NCBI GenBank assembly: GCA_024699355.1
Contig: JAILPR010000075.1
Coordinates: 1-32,062, forward strand
DNA from: Lachnospiraceae bacterium
Lineage (GTDB): Bacteria > Bacillota > Clostridia > Lachnospirales > Lachnospiraceae
Direction: 5' to 3'
Length of the DNA stretch: 32,062 nt
The position numbers and the translations under genes were made by a program. Shown in pieces: positions 15,309 to 23,894 of the stretch. The notes beneath the pieces were generated by a model that had not been told where the DNA came from, ran no database searches, and saw nothing but the letters and a program-made list of their open reading frames with translations. How positions within the stretch are numbered: position 1 is the first letter of the stretch; every line of letters begins with the position of its first letter.

Positions 15309-16088
15309 ATGGCATACGATTATGAATATTTCAAAAAAGAAATCTTCAATATGACCAAGATCGATCTGGATGCTTATAAAGAGAAGCAGATGAAGCGTCG
15401 CATTGATACCCTGATCGGCAAGAATAACATCGTCGGTTATGACAAGTATATTGCTGCCATTAAGAGCGATAAAGACTTGTTCGAAGAGTTTGTCGGATAT
15501 ATCACTATTAACGTCAGTGAGTTTTATCGAAATCCCGAGCAGTGGGAGTTTATGGACAAAACCGTTTTTCCGGAACTGATCAAAAAATTCGGTAAGAACC
15601 TAAAGATCTGGAGTGCAGCCTGCTCTACCGGTGATGAGCCGTATTCGCTGGTTATGGCATTATCGCGCCATGTTCCGCTCAATCAGATCCGTATTTTTGC
15701 AACAGACCTGGATAAAGTGATCCTGGCAAAAGCAAAAGTCGGTTTGTATAACGATAAATCGGTTGCTTCGGTCCCGAAGGATCTGAAGGATAAATATTTT
15801 GAACAGGTAGGATCCTCATTCCGTATCAAAGATGAGATCAAGAACCGCGTAACATTCCAGCAGCATAATCTGCTGCGGGATCGTTATGACACCGGTTATC
15901 ATATGATCGTTTGCCGTAATGTGCTGATCTATTTTACCGAGGAAGCAAAGGATGAAGTATTCCGTAAATACAAAGATTCCCTTGCACCGGGCGGTGTGCT
16001 CTTTATCGGCAGCACAGAGCAGATCATGAACTATCGTGAGATCGGCTACAACAGAAAATCCTCTTTCTTCTATGAAAAACCGCTGTAA
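15309..16088 (+). CDS. cheR: CheR-type protein-glutamate methyltransferase (orphan)
   Basis: CheR uses S-adenosylmethionine to methylate glutamates on chemoreceptors. This 259-residue protein has the N-terminal helical domain, then TINVSEFYRNP (residues 66-76), the SAM-binding motif WSAACSTGDEPYS (101-113), FATDLD (130-135) and VCRNVLIYF (201-209). GSTE and FFYEKPL occur near the end. TTGGAGGA precedes the ATG. No receptor, CheB, CheA or flagellar gene is in the window, so it stands alone between the S1 operon and a convergent nuclease gene. It may serve chemoreceptors encoded elsewhere, or a dedicated signalling protein. Confidence 0.92.
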   Translation: MAYDYEYFKKEIFNMTKIDLDAYKEKQMKRRIDTLIGKNNIVGYDKYIAAIKSDKDLFEEFVGYITINVSEFYRNPEQWEFMDKTVFPELIKKFGKNLKIWSAACSTGDEPYSLVMALSRHVPLNQIRIFATDLDKVILAKAKVGLYNDKSVASVPKDLKDKYFEQVGSSFRIKDEIKNRVTFQQHNLLRDRYDTGYHMIVCRNVLIYFTEEAKDEVFRKYKDSLAPGGVLFIGSTEQIMNYREIGYNRKSSFFYEKPL

Positions 16089-16095
16089 CGCATGA

Positions 16096-16131
16096 AAGGG
16101 CCCCGGAAGCAGATGTTTCCGGGGCCTTCTT
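16096..16131 (+). terminator. Terminator-like hairpin between convergent genes
   Basis: AAGGGCCCCGGAA (16096-16108) pairs with TTCCGGGGCCTT (16117-16128) as a 12-bp GC-rich stem with one bulged G. The T-run after it is short. It likely ends cheR transcription and may also serve the minus-strand gene. Confidence 0.65.
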
Positions 16132-16191
16132 GATGTTATATGGTGAGCTTTTGCAGGTATTTATCAGGAGATCTTCTGATCATCGCCTCGA

Positions 16192-17298
16192 TTATTTGGT
16201 TTCGTAGGCGATCATGTGAAGGACATGCTCCGCATAGCGGGAGAAGACATCTCTGCTTTGCTTGATGTCATCCGTGATCTCAAAGAAGATTTCCTTGCTG
16301 TGGTATTCGCGTTTAAAGAACGGCGAGATCAGGACATCCCATTGCGGCAGATAGGTCGAGTACTTTTTGGTATAGCAGTTCGCTGCGGTTGCCTGGACAC
16401 GATATTCTTTGTCCACAAAAGAGGCTACGGATTTATGGATCGCCAGATCCTCTTCCGGAAGATAGTAGTATTCTTTGTAGTTGGCATAGAAATACTTTAA
16501 TTCTTCCTCGTAGATCGGGACACGGAGACGCGCTGTTTTATCTTCGATGGAAACCACACAGGAGTTGGCGTGGGCTTTGACCGGAACCGGAACGGATACC
16601 GGAAGCGATAAGCGCATCAACAGTTCCTGACGGGTCGCCCCGTAATAATCCTGATAGGAATTTGCCTGCACCTTTTTTGCTTTTAACGGTCTGTTGAACA
16701 GATCGTAATAGGAGAGGATCGGCAGGATCTCAAGCAGTCCGCGGACATCGTCCGCATTGTGCAAAAGCAGGATCTCCAGATCTTCCACGGTCGGATCTTC
16801 AACAAAACGCTGATAGACATTGATCAGTTCACCGCCGGTGTACTTGTCTTCACGCGTGATACCGAGGAAGGCTTCGATGGATTTCTGCTTCATATTGTCC
16901 AAGCCGAGGAAATTCTTATACGGCGCCAGACGTTTGTAAAGATCGACACCTTTTAAATGCTCGAAGCTGTAGTTTAAATGCAATTGTTCGCATTTCTGCT
17001 CGATAAACGGGATATCAAAATTGCTTCCGTTAAAGTGGATCAGATGAGAAAATGAAGAAGCAAAATTAAAGAATGCGGCGATGATCTCCGCCTGTTCGGA
17101 AGGCTTGTTGGCAAACCACTGGATCAATTGCCAGCCTTCATCGTTATGATAGGCACATCCGATCAGATACAGATCGCAGTTGCGCGCGGTAAAACCGGTG
17201 GTCTCGATATCAAAGAACAGACAATCGTCAATTGGTGCGATCATGTCGATTGGATATGCAAGTTCAGTGAGTTTTAAAGATTGAGGTACTGTTCGCAT
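16192..17298 (-). CDS. Ribonuclease H-like (DEDD-type, YprB-like) nuclease
   Basis: This 368-residue protein has an N-terminal exonuclease-like RNase H fold (residues about 25-195) of the YprB/RNase_H_2 group. The acidic set is visible: Asp30 and Glu32 in FFDIETTG, Asp95 in NGSNFDIPFIE, and Asp184 in LLHNADDVRGL, where His180 sits at a position often Tyr or His in DEDD enzymes. So a two-metal 3'-5' nuclease activity is expected. The substrate is unknown. The C-terminal 170 residues (from about 200) match nothing I recognise. GGGGAGAG upstream of the ATG on the minus strand is a good ribosome site. It is divergent from the GH25 gene across 74 bases. Confidence 0.8.
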   Translation of the reverse strand: MRTVPQSLKLTELAYPIDMIAPIDDCLFFDIETTGFTARNCDLYLIGCAYHNDEGWQLIQWFANKPSEQAEIIAAFFNFASSFSHLIHFNGSNFDIPFIEQKCEQLHLNYSFEHLKGVDLYKRLAPYKNFLGLDNMKQKSIEAFLGITREDKYTGGELINVYQRFVEDPTVEDLEILLLHNADDVRGLLEILPILSYYDLFNRPLKAKKVQANSYQDYYGATRQELLMRLSLPVSVPVPVKAHANSCVVSIEDKTARLRVPIYEEELKYFYANYKEYYYLPEEDLAIHKSVASFVDKEYRVQATAANCYTKKYSTYLPQWDVLISPFFKREYHSKEIFFEITDDIKQSRDVFSRYAEHVLHMIAYETK

Positions 17299-17331
17299 AA
17301 ATCTCTCCCCTGTAGTCGTCTGTTAATAATG

Positions 17332-17366
17332 TTATGATAGCATAAATATTACGAAAATGGTACGAT
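17332..17366. promoter_or_regulatory. Divergent promoter region between the nuclease and GH25 genes
   Basis: On the minus strand TGCTATCAT (plus coordinates 17334-17342) is an extended -10 for the nuclease gene. On the plus strand TGGTACGAT (17358-17366) is an extended -10 for the GH25 gene. Neither has a clear -35. TTATG-ATAG-CATAA (17332-17345) is a small dyad overlapping the minus-strand -10. Confidence 0.5.
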
Positions 17367-17372
17367 ATTACT

Positions 17373-18542
17373 ATGAAGTGGAACGACGAAGAATATGACA
17401 ACAGCAGGATGACGACAGGTTCACAAATGATGGCAATGTTTGTTGGCATTGTCTTATTTACGATCGCAATTTTTGCCATTGTGATCTTTGTCAATCGTTA
17501 TAAACTCGGCCTTTCAAGCAGGCAATCTGCGGCAGAAACGGCAGTGGAAACGGTGGAAGATGAGGATGCGCTTTCGGAATTTGTCTCCGGAGAAACCAGA
17601 ACAGCGGAGGACCTCGATATCTGGAACATGTATCCGATCGAGGCAGAGACGACGGCGGAAAATGATGCACTTCCCGCAGAGGAGACCACGCCGAAGGATC
17701 CGGCAGGCACAGCAGGGAAACCGGGAGAAGGGGATCCTGCGCAGCCGGGGGATGACGATGAGATCATGAATGCCCCGGAAAATGACGGCAAACATACGCT
17801 TGTGACACTGCGCGATGGCTCGCAGGAATGGGTGACCATCAACAATTATCTGAAAAAGAGTGAGATCGATGTCACAAAGCTTGTTAAGAGCGGAGACGTC
17901 TTAACCTATGCGCCGGAGGGAGAAGTGACCTCGTATGTCGGCATCGATGTTTCCAAATACAATGATTACATCGATTTCCAGGATGTGAAAAATGACGGTG
18001 TGCAGTTCGTGATGATCCGCGTGGGAGCCAGAGGCTACGAAAGCGGTAAGATCACCATTGATGATTATTTTGAAACCAATCTGAAAAGAGCCTCTGATGC
18101 AGGCCTTGAAATCGGGCTTTATTTTTATTCACAGGCGGTGACGACCGATGAAGCCATCGAGGAAGCCAACACCGTGTTAGAGGGGATCGGCGATTATGAT
18201 GTGACTTATCCGATCGCCATCGATATGGAATTTGTGGAAGGGGATACCAGCAGAACGGAAGTATTGATCCCGGATACCAGAACCGAGATCGTGAATGCTT
18301 TTTGCGATACGATCGCGGAAGACGGTTATATTCCGATGATCTACGGGGACAAAGAATGGCTGATCAAAGAAGTCCTTCTGACCAAGCTTCAGGATTATGA
18401 TATCTGGCTGGCACAGACGGGGGATACTCCGGACTATCCGTATCGGTTTACGATGTGGCAATATGCGACAGACGGTAAGGTCGACGGGATTTCCGGAACG
18501 GTGGATATGAACATTTCGTTTCTGGACTTTTCTGTAAAATAG
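17373..18542 (+). CDS. Membrane-anchored GH25 lysozyme (muramidase)
   Basis: This 389-residue protein has a short cytoplasmic N-terminus, one membrane segment (about residues 18-40), a long acidic and Pro/Thr/Glu-rich spacer (about 50-140), a short linking domain, and a C-terminal GH25 domain (188-389). GH25 signatures are GIDVSKYN (Asp192), IAIDMEF (Asp284 and Glu286, the likely catalytic pair), FYSQAV, YDIWLAQ and MWQYATDGKVDGISGTVDMN. It should cleave the MurNAc-GlcNAc bond of peptidoglycan outside the membrane, for cell-wall remodelling. The ATG has no Shine-Dalgarno sequence, and an extended -10 ends only six bases before it, so the mRNA may be leaderless. The next gene starts 28 bases after its stop. 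Confidence 0.9.
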   Translation: MKWNDEEYDNSRMTTGSQMMAMFVGIVLFTIAIFAIVIFVNRYKLGLSSRQSAAETAVETVEDEDALSEFVSGETRTAEDLDIWNMYPIEAETTAENDALPAEETTPKDPAGTAGKPGEGDPAQPGDDDEIMNAPENDGKHTLVTLRDGSQEWVTINNYLKKSEIDVTKLVKSGDVLTYAPEGEVTSYVGIDVSKYNDYIDFQDVKNDGVQFVMIRVGARGYESGKITIDDYFETNLKRASDAGLEIGLYFYSQAVTTDEAIEEANTVLEGIGDYDVTYPIAIDMEFVEGDTSRTEVLIPDTRTEIVNAFCDTIAEDGYIPMIYGDKEWLIKEVLLTKLQDYDIWLAQTGDTPDYPYRFTMWQYATDGKVDGISGTVDMNISFLDFSVK

Positions 18543-18570
18543 ATGTTTCGGTGATGAGGGCAGATCATAC

Positions 18571-20868
18571 GTGAAAAGTTTATATATCATTCTCTTCTTA
18601 CTGAATATTTTCGGACTGTTTATGTGTGTACTGGCGATCGGACGCAGCAAGAACAAGCTTGCGCCGTTTTTGAATCTTCCGATCATCAGTGCGATGTTTC
18701 CGATCGCCTTCAGCATGATCATCGTTTCGGCGACCTCTGAGATCGTGGCCAATATCGGCTACAGCGTGTTTTGTGCATCCATCAATTGGGTGATCTACAA
18801 TTTTCTGATGTTTACCTCTAATCTGACTGCCATCCGGCCAAAGCGACGCCTATGGCATTATCTGGCTTGCTGTCTGATCGGAACGGACAGTCTGATCATT
18901 CTGTTAAATCCTCTGACAGATACTGCATTTACCGTGTATCCCAAGACCTTTGGTAACGCACAGCTTTATTATCTGCCGCTGTATGGGACCTATTTTTATC
19001 TCCATCTGACCATTTCCTATCTGATCTGCCTGGCGATCCTGGTGCTGCTGTTATACAAGATGTACCGGACGCCGGTCATTTACTGGTGGCGGTATCTGAC
19101 GATCCTGATCAGTTTTCTGGTGCTGGTGATCTGGGATGGCATTTCAACATTTTTCCAGACCTATGTCAATATTTCCTGCATCGGATATTCCATTTCGGCG
19201 ATCATGATCACCGTCTTTACGCTGGCGGTAAAACCGTATGTGCTGATCGATCGTATGCTGCGGTATGTTGTGGAAGATCTGGGCGTGATGATCATTTTCT
19301 TTGATCTGGACCGTGTTCCGATCTATGCCAATGATGCGGCCATATCTTTTTTCCGCCTGCAGGAGGAAGATTTCACAGCTTCGGTATATGGCGCTCTTAA
19401 AGAATGGCTCGGTGAGGAGAATGTTGCCAAGGGAGAATTTGCAGAGCGGGAGCAGGTGATCGAGAAGGTCCATCATGGCAGAGTATATCATTTGGCGTTT
19501 CACTGGCATGAGATGGTCCTTCACGGACGTCTGATCGGTGCGTTCCTGCAGATTTCGGATCAGTCGGAATACCATTCGAATCTTGCCAGAGAACGGTTCC
19601 ATGCGACACATGATGCATTGACGGGACTGTATTCCAAAGAGTATTTCCTTGAAATCGTGGATCAACGTCTGCGGGAAGATCCCGAGACCGAATACGTGAT
19701 CGTCGCCAGCGACATTCGGGACTTTAAACTGATCAATGATGTCTTTGGACGGGAGGCAGGAGATCGGATCCTTATCCGCATCGCCGATAAGATCATGGAA
19801 CTGTCGACCGAGAAGGCATTGTATGGACGGATCGGCAGCGATAAGTTCTGTGTCCTGATGGAAAAATCACATTATTCCGATCAGCTCTTTATCGAGCAGC
19901 CCAAAGAAGTGGCTTATGTGGATGATCATCTGCGCTATCCGGTCATCTGTCATGTGGGCGTGATCGATGCGGATCCTTCGGTTGCGGCCGGGATTTTGAT
20001 CGACCGCTGTTATATTGCGATCTCGCAGATCAAGAATGATTATGAGCGGCGCGTGGTACGATATGATGATGTGATGCGTAAGCAGATGCTTTGGGAAAAT
20101 CGCGTGACCGGAGAACTTGATGATGCGATCAGGCGCAAAGAGTTTGTGCCGTATCTGCAGCCTCAGATCGACAAGAACGGAAAGCTTTGCGGTGCAGAAG
20201 TGCTGGTGCGCTGGCAGCATCCGACGGAAGGGCTTATCATGCCGGGACGATTTATCGGAATCCTGGAGAAGAACGGTTTGATCGCCAAACTGGACAGTTA
20301 TATCTGGCAGCAAGCCTGCGTGCTGTTATCGAAGTGGCAGGATACGGAACTGAGCGAATTGCCTCTTTCCGTTAATATTTCGCCACGTGATTTTTATTTT
20401 ACCGATATTTTCCAGACTTTTGTGGGACTGACGCAGCGCTATGGGATCGATCCGAAAAAACTGCATCTGGAGATCACCGAAACGGTGATGATGACCGATG
20501 TGGACCGGAGGATCGAGCTGCTGGACAAACTGCACGGCGCCGGATTCCTCGTGGAGATGGATGATTTTGGAAGCGGCTTTTCTTCTCTGAATCTCCTGAA
20601 AGATACCGATGTGGATGTACTGAAGATCGATATGGGCTTTTTGCGGGAAAGTGCGGATTCCGAACGGAGCAAACAGATTCTGCTGTTTGTCATTAATCTG
20701 GCACATCAATTGGGGCTGCATGTCATTTGTGAAGGCGTGGAGACCCGGGAACAACTGGAACTTTTGACCGAGGCCGGATGTGAGATGTTCCAGGGGTATT
20801 ATTTCTCGAAGCCGGTGGATGTGGAGATGTTCGTGGAAGAGCTTGTGCCGAAGTATCTGAAACGGTGA
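18571..20868 (+). CDS. Membrane 7TM-PAS-GGDEF(degenerate)-EAL protein, probable c-di-GMP phosphodiesterase
   Basis: This 765-residue protein starts at GTG 18571 after GATGAGGG. Domains in order: seven or so membrane segments (residues 3-222, like the N-terminal sensor of 7TM histidine kinases), a PAS-like domain (about 235-335), a GGDEF domain (about 340-505) and an EAL domain (about 512-760). The GGDEF signature is replaced by GSDKF (422-426), so cyclase activity is unlikely. The EAL domain keeps its catalytic set: Glu543 in GAEVLVRW, Asn602, Glu634 in LEITET, Asp664-Asp665 in MDDFGSGFSS, Lys685, Glu721 in EGVET and Gln741. It most likely hydrolyses c-di-GMP to pGpG, perhaps regulated by the degenerate GGDEF and the membrane sensor. 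It lies 28 bases after the lysozyme gene and is probably co-transcribed. Confidence 0.92.
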   Translation: MKSLYIILFLLNIFGLFMCVLAIGRSKNKLAPFLNLPIISAMFPIAFSMIIVSATSEIVANIGYSVFCASINWVIYNFLMFTSNLTAIRPKRRLWHYLACCLIGTDSLIILLNPLTDTAFTVYPKTFGNAQLYYLPLYGTYFYLHLTISYLICLAILVLLLYKMYRTPVIYWWRYLTILISFLVLVIWDGISTFFQTYVNISCIGYSISAIMITVFTLAVKPYVLIDRMLRYVVEDLGVMIIFFDLDRVPIYANDAAISFFRLQEEDFTASVYGALKEWLGEENVAKGEFAEREQVIEKVHHGRVYHLAFHWHEMVLHGRLIGAFLQISDQSEYHSNLARERFHATHDALTGLYSKEYFLEIVDQRLREDPETEYVIVASDIRDFKLINDVFGREAGDRILIRIADKIMELSTEKALYGRIGSDKFCVLMEKSHYSDQLFIEQPKEVAYVDDHLRYPVICHVGVIDADPSVAAGILIDRCYIAISQIKNDYERRVVRYDDVMRKQMLWENRVTGELDDAIRRKEFVPYLQPQIDKNGKLCGAEVLVRWQHPTEGLIMPGRFIGILEKNGLIAKLDSYIWQQACVLLSKWQDTELSELPLSVNISPRDFYFTDIFQTFVGLTQRYGIDPKKLHLEITETVMMTDVDRRIELLDKLHGAGFLVEMDDFGSGFSSLNLLKDTDVDVLKIDMGFLRESADSERSKQILLFVINLAHQLGLHVICEGVETREQLELLTEAGCEMFQGYYFSKPVDVEMFVEELVPKYLKR

Positions 20869-20943
20869 TCGCAGGCAAGGCAAAGTCAGGTGCCGGGAAA
20901 TATACAGTGATTCATAAGACGTTATCATCGTTATCATAACAAT

Positions 20944-20995
20944 AAAACCTCTGCAGTACGATCCTGAGATCCTCGGGAAGTCTGCAGAGGTTTTT
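20944..20995. terminator. Bidirectional terminator
   Basis: AAAACCTCTGCAG (20944-20956) and CTGCAGAGGTTTT (20982-20994) form a 13-bp stem with T-rich tails on both strands. It separates the convergent EAL gene and the AP2-type gene. The 25-base loop can itself fold partly. Confidence 0.85.
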
Positions 20996-20996
20996 G

Positions 20997-21791
20997 TTAG
21001 TTGAGCGCAACGCTTTTTAACGCCTTGGATACCGGGAGCCTTGCATAGAGATTGGCATAGGCGGACGGTGATAATTCCTCGATATAGTTGACCGGATAGT
21101 TTTTGCTGCTGCCGCGCTTCTTTAAAATATCCACGGCCTTGTTATAGGCGATCGCAGCTTCGATCGCTGAGTCATAGCGGCCGATGATGGTATAGCCGCG
21201 GATATGGATATGTGCCGTAAACGGGGCATCTTCCGATGCATCTTTTTCATACGTGATTCCGTAGTACGGGTTGTTGACATGGATGTTTTCGTAGCGCAGA
21301 TCGGTGTGATCGCCGTTGATGAATTCGTAGTCTTTGTTGACGATCGCATAGTTTTTGATGCCGTAGCGGGAGAGGATGCTGATCTGAGAGCCGTAGTCGG
21401 CGACAAACAGATGGGATCCCCGGCGCATGATCTTGTGAGAACTGTAATAAAAGAGATCATCGATGCTGAATTTCAGCGAATCTTCCGGGCCGAAATAGTA
21501 GCTGAAATAATTTTTTTCCAGATAAATGGGGTTGGAAAAGTACATGCGATTGTCTCTGAGATTGATCATCGATACATACTTTTCAAAGGATAACGCACAG
21601 GTCTTTCGATAGGAGGCGATGACATAGTCTTTGCCTTCCAGGATCGCGTTTGCGGTCAGATAGGCTTTGTGGGCCTTTTCTTCGGTCTTGTAACTGCCGA
21701 GTGAAATATGCTTTCGATCATGGGTGATCGAAGCGCGGTAATAGATCGTGCCGTCCTTTTTGGTTGCGGTGTATACACCCTGTAAACTCAT
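20997..21791 (-). CDS. AP2/HNH-like/AP2 DNA-binding protein, apparently catalytically dead homing-endonuclease relative
   Basis: This 264-residue protein starts at MSLQGVYTATKK, where GAGGT lies six bases upstream on the minus strand; longer in-frame starts lack a ribosome site. Residues about 4-50 (GVYTATKKDGTIYYRASI... then EEKAHKAYLTANAIL) and about 177-235 (GITYEKD... then EAAIAYNKAVDIL and NYP) look like two AP2 DNA-binding domains. Between them, residues 120-172 include INGDHTDLRYENIHV, the NGD-x-x-D-x-R-x-x-N pattern of HNH homing endonucleases, but the histidines normally before it are replaced (YEFING). I infer a domesticated HNH-AP2 protein used for DNA binding. It is divergent from thrC. 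Target and function are unknown. The AP2 call is from pattern recognition only. Confidence 0.7.
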   Translation of the reverse strand: MSLQGVYTATKKDGTIYYRASITHDRKHISLGSYKTEEKAHKAYLTANAILEGKDYVIASYRKTCALSFEKYVSMINLRDNRMYFSNPIYLEKNYFSYYFGPEDSLKFSIDDLFYYSSHKIMRRGSHLFVADYGSQISILSRYGIKNYAIVNKDYEFINGDHTDLRYENIHVNNPYYGITYEKDASEDAPFTAHIHIRGYTIIGRYDSAIEAAIAYNKAVDILKKRGSSKNYPVNYIEELSPSAYANLYARLPVSKALKSVALN

Positions 21792-21860
21792 GAAATACCT
21801 CATTTGTGCTTGCGATTCAAGTGGCAAGGATTTAAAATGATTCTGTGTGTATTGATTTTC

Positions 21861-21890
21861 TATAATATAGCATAAATTGAGGAGTGTTAA
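21861..21890. promoter_or_regulatory. Overlapping divergent promoters of thrC and the AP2-type gene
   Basis: TATAAT (21861-21866) is a -10 for thrC, although its -35 is not recognisable. On the opposite strand TGCTATATT (plus 21864-21872) is an extended -10, with TTAACA (plus 21885-21890) 15 bp upstream, pointing at the AP2-type gene. The two -10 boxes share bases and the minus promoter overlaps the thrC ribosome site, so the two genes may compete for RNA polymerase. Confidence 0.5.
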
Positions 21891-21892
21891 AA

Positions 21893-23380
21893 ATGAATGT
21901 ACAGTATTACAGCACCAGAAGCACCGGGAATCCGGTTTTGGCATCGCAGGCGATCCTGAAAGGACTCTCTGACGATGGTGGTTTATTTGTGCCGGATCAT
22001 ATTCCGACCCTGGAAAAATCCATGGCTGAGCTTGCCGGACAGACCTATCAGGAGACGGCGCTCGATGTCATGAAGCTGTTTTTGACAGACTTTACCGAAG
22101 AAGAGTTAAAGCACTGCATCGAAAGTGCCTATGATTCCAAGTTCGATACCGAAGTGATCGCACCGCTTGTCGAGGCGGACGGCGCTTATTATCTGGAACT
22201 GTTCCACGGCGCAACGATCGCATTTAAGGATATGGCGCTTTCCATTCTGCCGCATCTGATGATCACAGCAGCACGTAAGAATCAGATCAGGAATGACATT
22301 GTGATCCTGACCGCGACCAGCGGCGATACCGGAAAGGCAGCACTTGCCGGCTTTGCGGATGTGAAGGGGACCAAGATCATCGTCTTTTATCCCAAGAACG
22401 GTGTTTCTCCGATCCAGGAGAAGCAAATGGTGACACAGAAAGGGGATAATACCTTTGTTGTCGGTATTCACGGGAATTTTGATGATGCACAGACCGGCGT
22501 AAAGAACATCTTTAACGACCGTGCCTTTGCAAAGCAGATGGAAGAGGGCGGATTCCAGTTCTCCTCCGCAAACTCCATCAACATCGGCCGTCTCGTTCCG
22601 CAGATCGTATATTATGTGTATTCCTATGCACAGCTTTTACACAGCGGTAAGATCGCTGACGGAGAGAAGATCAATGTGGTCGTACCGACCGGTAATTTCG
22701 GCAATATCCTTGCTGCACATTATGCAAAGCAGATGGGGGTGCCGATCGAAAAACTGATCTGCGCTTCCAATGAAAATAAAGTCTTATTCGACTTCTTTGA
22801 AACAGGCGTTTATGATCGCAACCGCGAGTTCCATCTGACCAGTTCTCCGTCCATGGATATTCTGATCTCTTCGAACCTGGAGAGACTGATCTATGAGATC
22901 ACCGGAAGAAATGCAGAAGAGAACGCCAAACTGATGAAGAGCCTTACCGAGAAGGGCGTTTATGAGATCAGCCCGGAAATGAAGGAGAAACTCAAGGAGT
23001 TCTTCGGCGGCTTCGCCACACAGCAGGAAACTGCGGATCAGATCCGCAAAGTTTATGAAGACTGCGGTTATATCCTGGATACCCATACAGCAGTTGCATC
23101 TTCCGTATACGAGAAGTATGTGGCAAAGACCGCAGATCATACCCCTTGTGTGATCGCATCCACGGCCAGCCCGTTTAAGTTTACCCGCTCCGTCATGACA
23201 GCGATCGATGCATCCTATGACAAGATGTCGGATTTTGAACTGGTGGATGAGCTTTCGAAGCTTGGCAATGTCAAGATCCCTGCGGCCATCGAAGAGATCA
23301 AATCGGCACCGGTACGTCACGATACGGTATGCGAAAAAGACGAGATGCCGAAGGTGATCCGCGAATTTTTGGGACTCTAA
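21893..23380 (+). CDS. thrC: Threonine synthase
   Basis: This PLP enzyme converts O-phosphohomoserine to threonine. At 495 residues it has the length of the long-form (E. coli-like) threonine synthases. The N-terminus YYSTRSTGNPV and GLSDDGGLFVPD is characteristic. The PLP lysine is Lys112 in HGATIAFKDMALS, and TATSGDTGKAAL binds the phosphate. GAGGAG (21879-21884) precedes the ATG at 21893; a GTG at 21884 would overlap that ribosome site and is rejected. No other thr gene is nearby, and no threonine T-box was seen. Transcription probably starts from TATAAT at 21861-21866. Confidence 0.95.
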   Translation: MNVQYYSTRSTGNPVLASQAILKGLSDDGGLFVPDHIPTLEKSMAELAGQTYQETALDVMKLFLTDFTEEELKHCIESAYDSKFDTEVIAPLVEADGAYYLELFHGATIAFKDMALSILPHLMITAARKNQIRNDIVILTATSGDTGKAALAGFADVKGTKIIVFYPKNGVSPIQEKQMVTQKGDNTFVVGIHGNFDDAQTGVKNIFNDRAFAKQMEEGGFQFSSANSINIGRLVPQIVYYVYSYAQLLHSGKIADGEKINVVVPTGNFGNILAAHYAKQMGVPIEKLICASNENKVLFDFFETGVYDRNREFHLTSSPSMDILISSNLERLIYEITGRNAEENAKLMKSLTEKGVYEISPEMKEKLKEFFGGFATQQETADQIRKVYEDCGYILDTHTAVASSVYEKYVAKTADHTPCVIASTASPFKFTRSVMTAIDASYDKMSDFELVDELSKLGNVKIPAAIEEIKSAPVRHDTVCEKDEMPKVIREFLGL

Positions 23381-23440
23381 TGAGCGCCCGGATCCGTTTC
23401 GGATCAATGGATATCACATTATAGAAAGACTGGGAGAATC

Positions 23441-23794
23441 ATGGATTTTACGATTTTTGACATATTTATCATCGCCTGCGGGGCGTTTCTGACGTATCTT
23501 GGGATGCAGATGAAACTCAAAGGTGAGATCAGTGAGCATTTGATCGCCAAGAGCATCAACCTGGCCAATGCCAATGACAAAGAAGGCTTTATCAAAGTGA
23601 TGTTTGTCCCGACGCTGGTCATTGGATTTCTGACGATCCTGATGGGCGTAATGGACATCATCAATGAGACCTATTATCAGTCAACAACGTATACCCTGGT
23701 TGCCATTATCGTATTTATCGTGATCATGGTCGGATACTGCGTACTCTCTGTGAAGATGCAACGCAAGTACTTAAATCAGGATCATAAATTATAA
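23441..23794 (+). CDS. Small three-segment membrane protein of unknown function
   Basis: This 117-residue protein has hydrophobic segments at about residues 5-21, 53-70 and 84-104. Between the first and second is an amphipathic loop with KLKGEISEHLIAKSINLANANDKEGF. The C-terminal tail is basic. I do not recognise the family. GGGAG lies before the ATG. It is 60 bases after thrC, with only a small GATCCG/CGGATC dyad between them, so it could share the thrC transcript. A GC-rich hairpin (GCCTGCG at 23804-23810 with CGCAGGC at 23823-23829) follows it without a T-run. The clean ribosome site and membrane pattern support a real gene. Confidence 0.75.
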   Translation: MDFTIFDIFIIACGAFLTYLGMQMKLKGEISEHLIAKSINLANANDKEGFIKVMFVPTLVIGFLTILMGVMDIINETYYQSTTYTLVAIIVFIVIMVGYCVLSVKMQRKYLNQDHKL

Positions 23795-23894
23795 AACAGA
23801 CATGCCTGCGCGGCGAATGCTTCGCAGGCACGTTGCATTATTCTCGGCCCGTGATCCGTATGCGGAAATGTAAAGGCAGGGAAGAAGGAACATT

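Noticed and set aside
16165..16184. Palindrome ATCAGGAGATCTTCTGAT as a second terminator for the minus-strand nuclease
   Set aside because: It is a short imperfect palindrome with almost no loop and no T-run on the relevant strand.
19740..20100. Active diguanylate cyclase in the protein at 18571
   Set aside because: The catalytic signature reads GSDKF instead of GGDEF, with the key Glu replaced by Lys.
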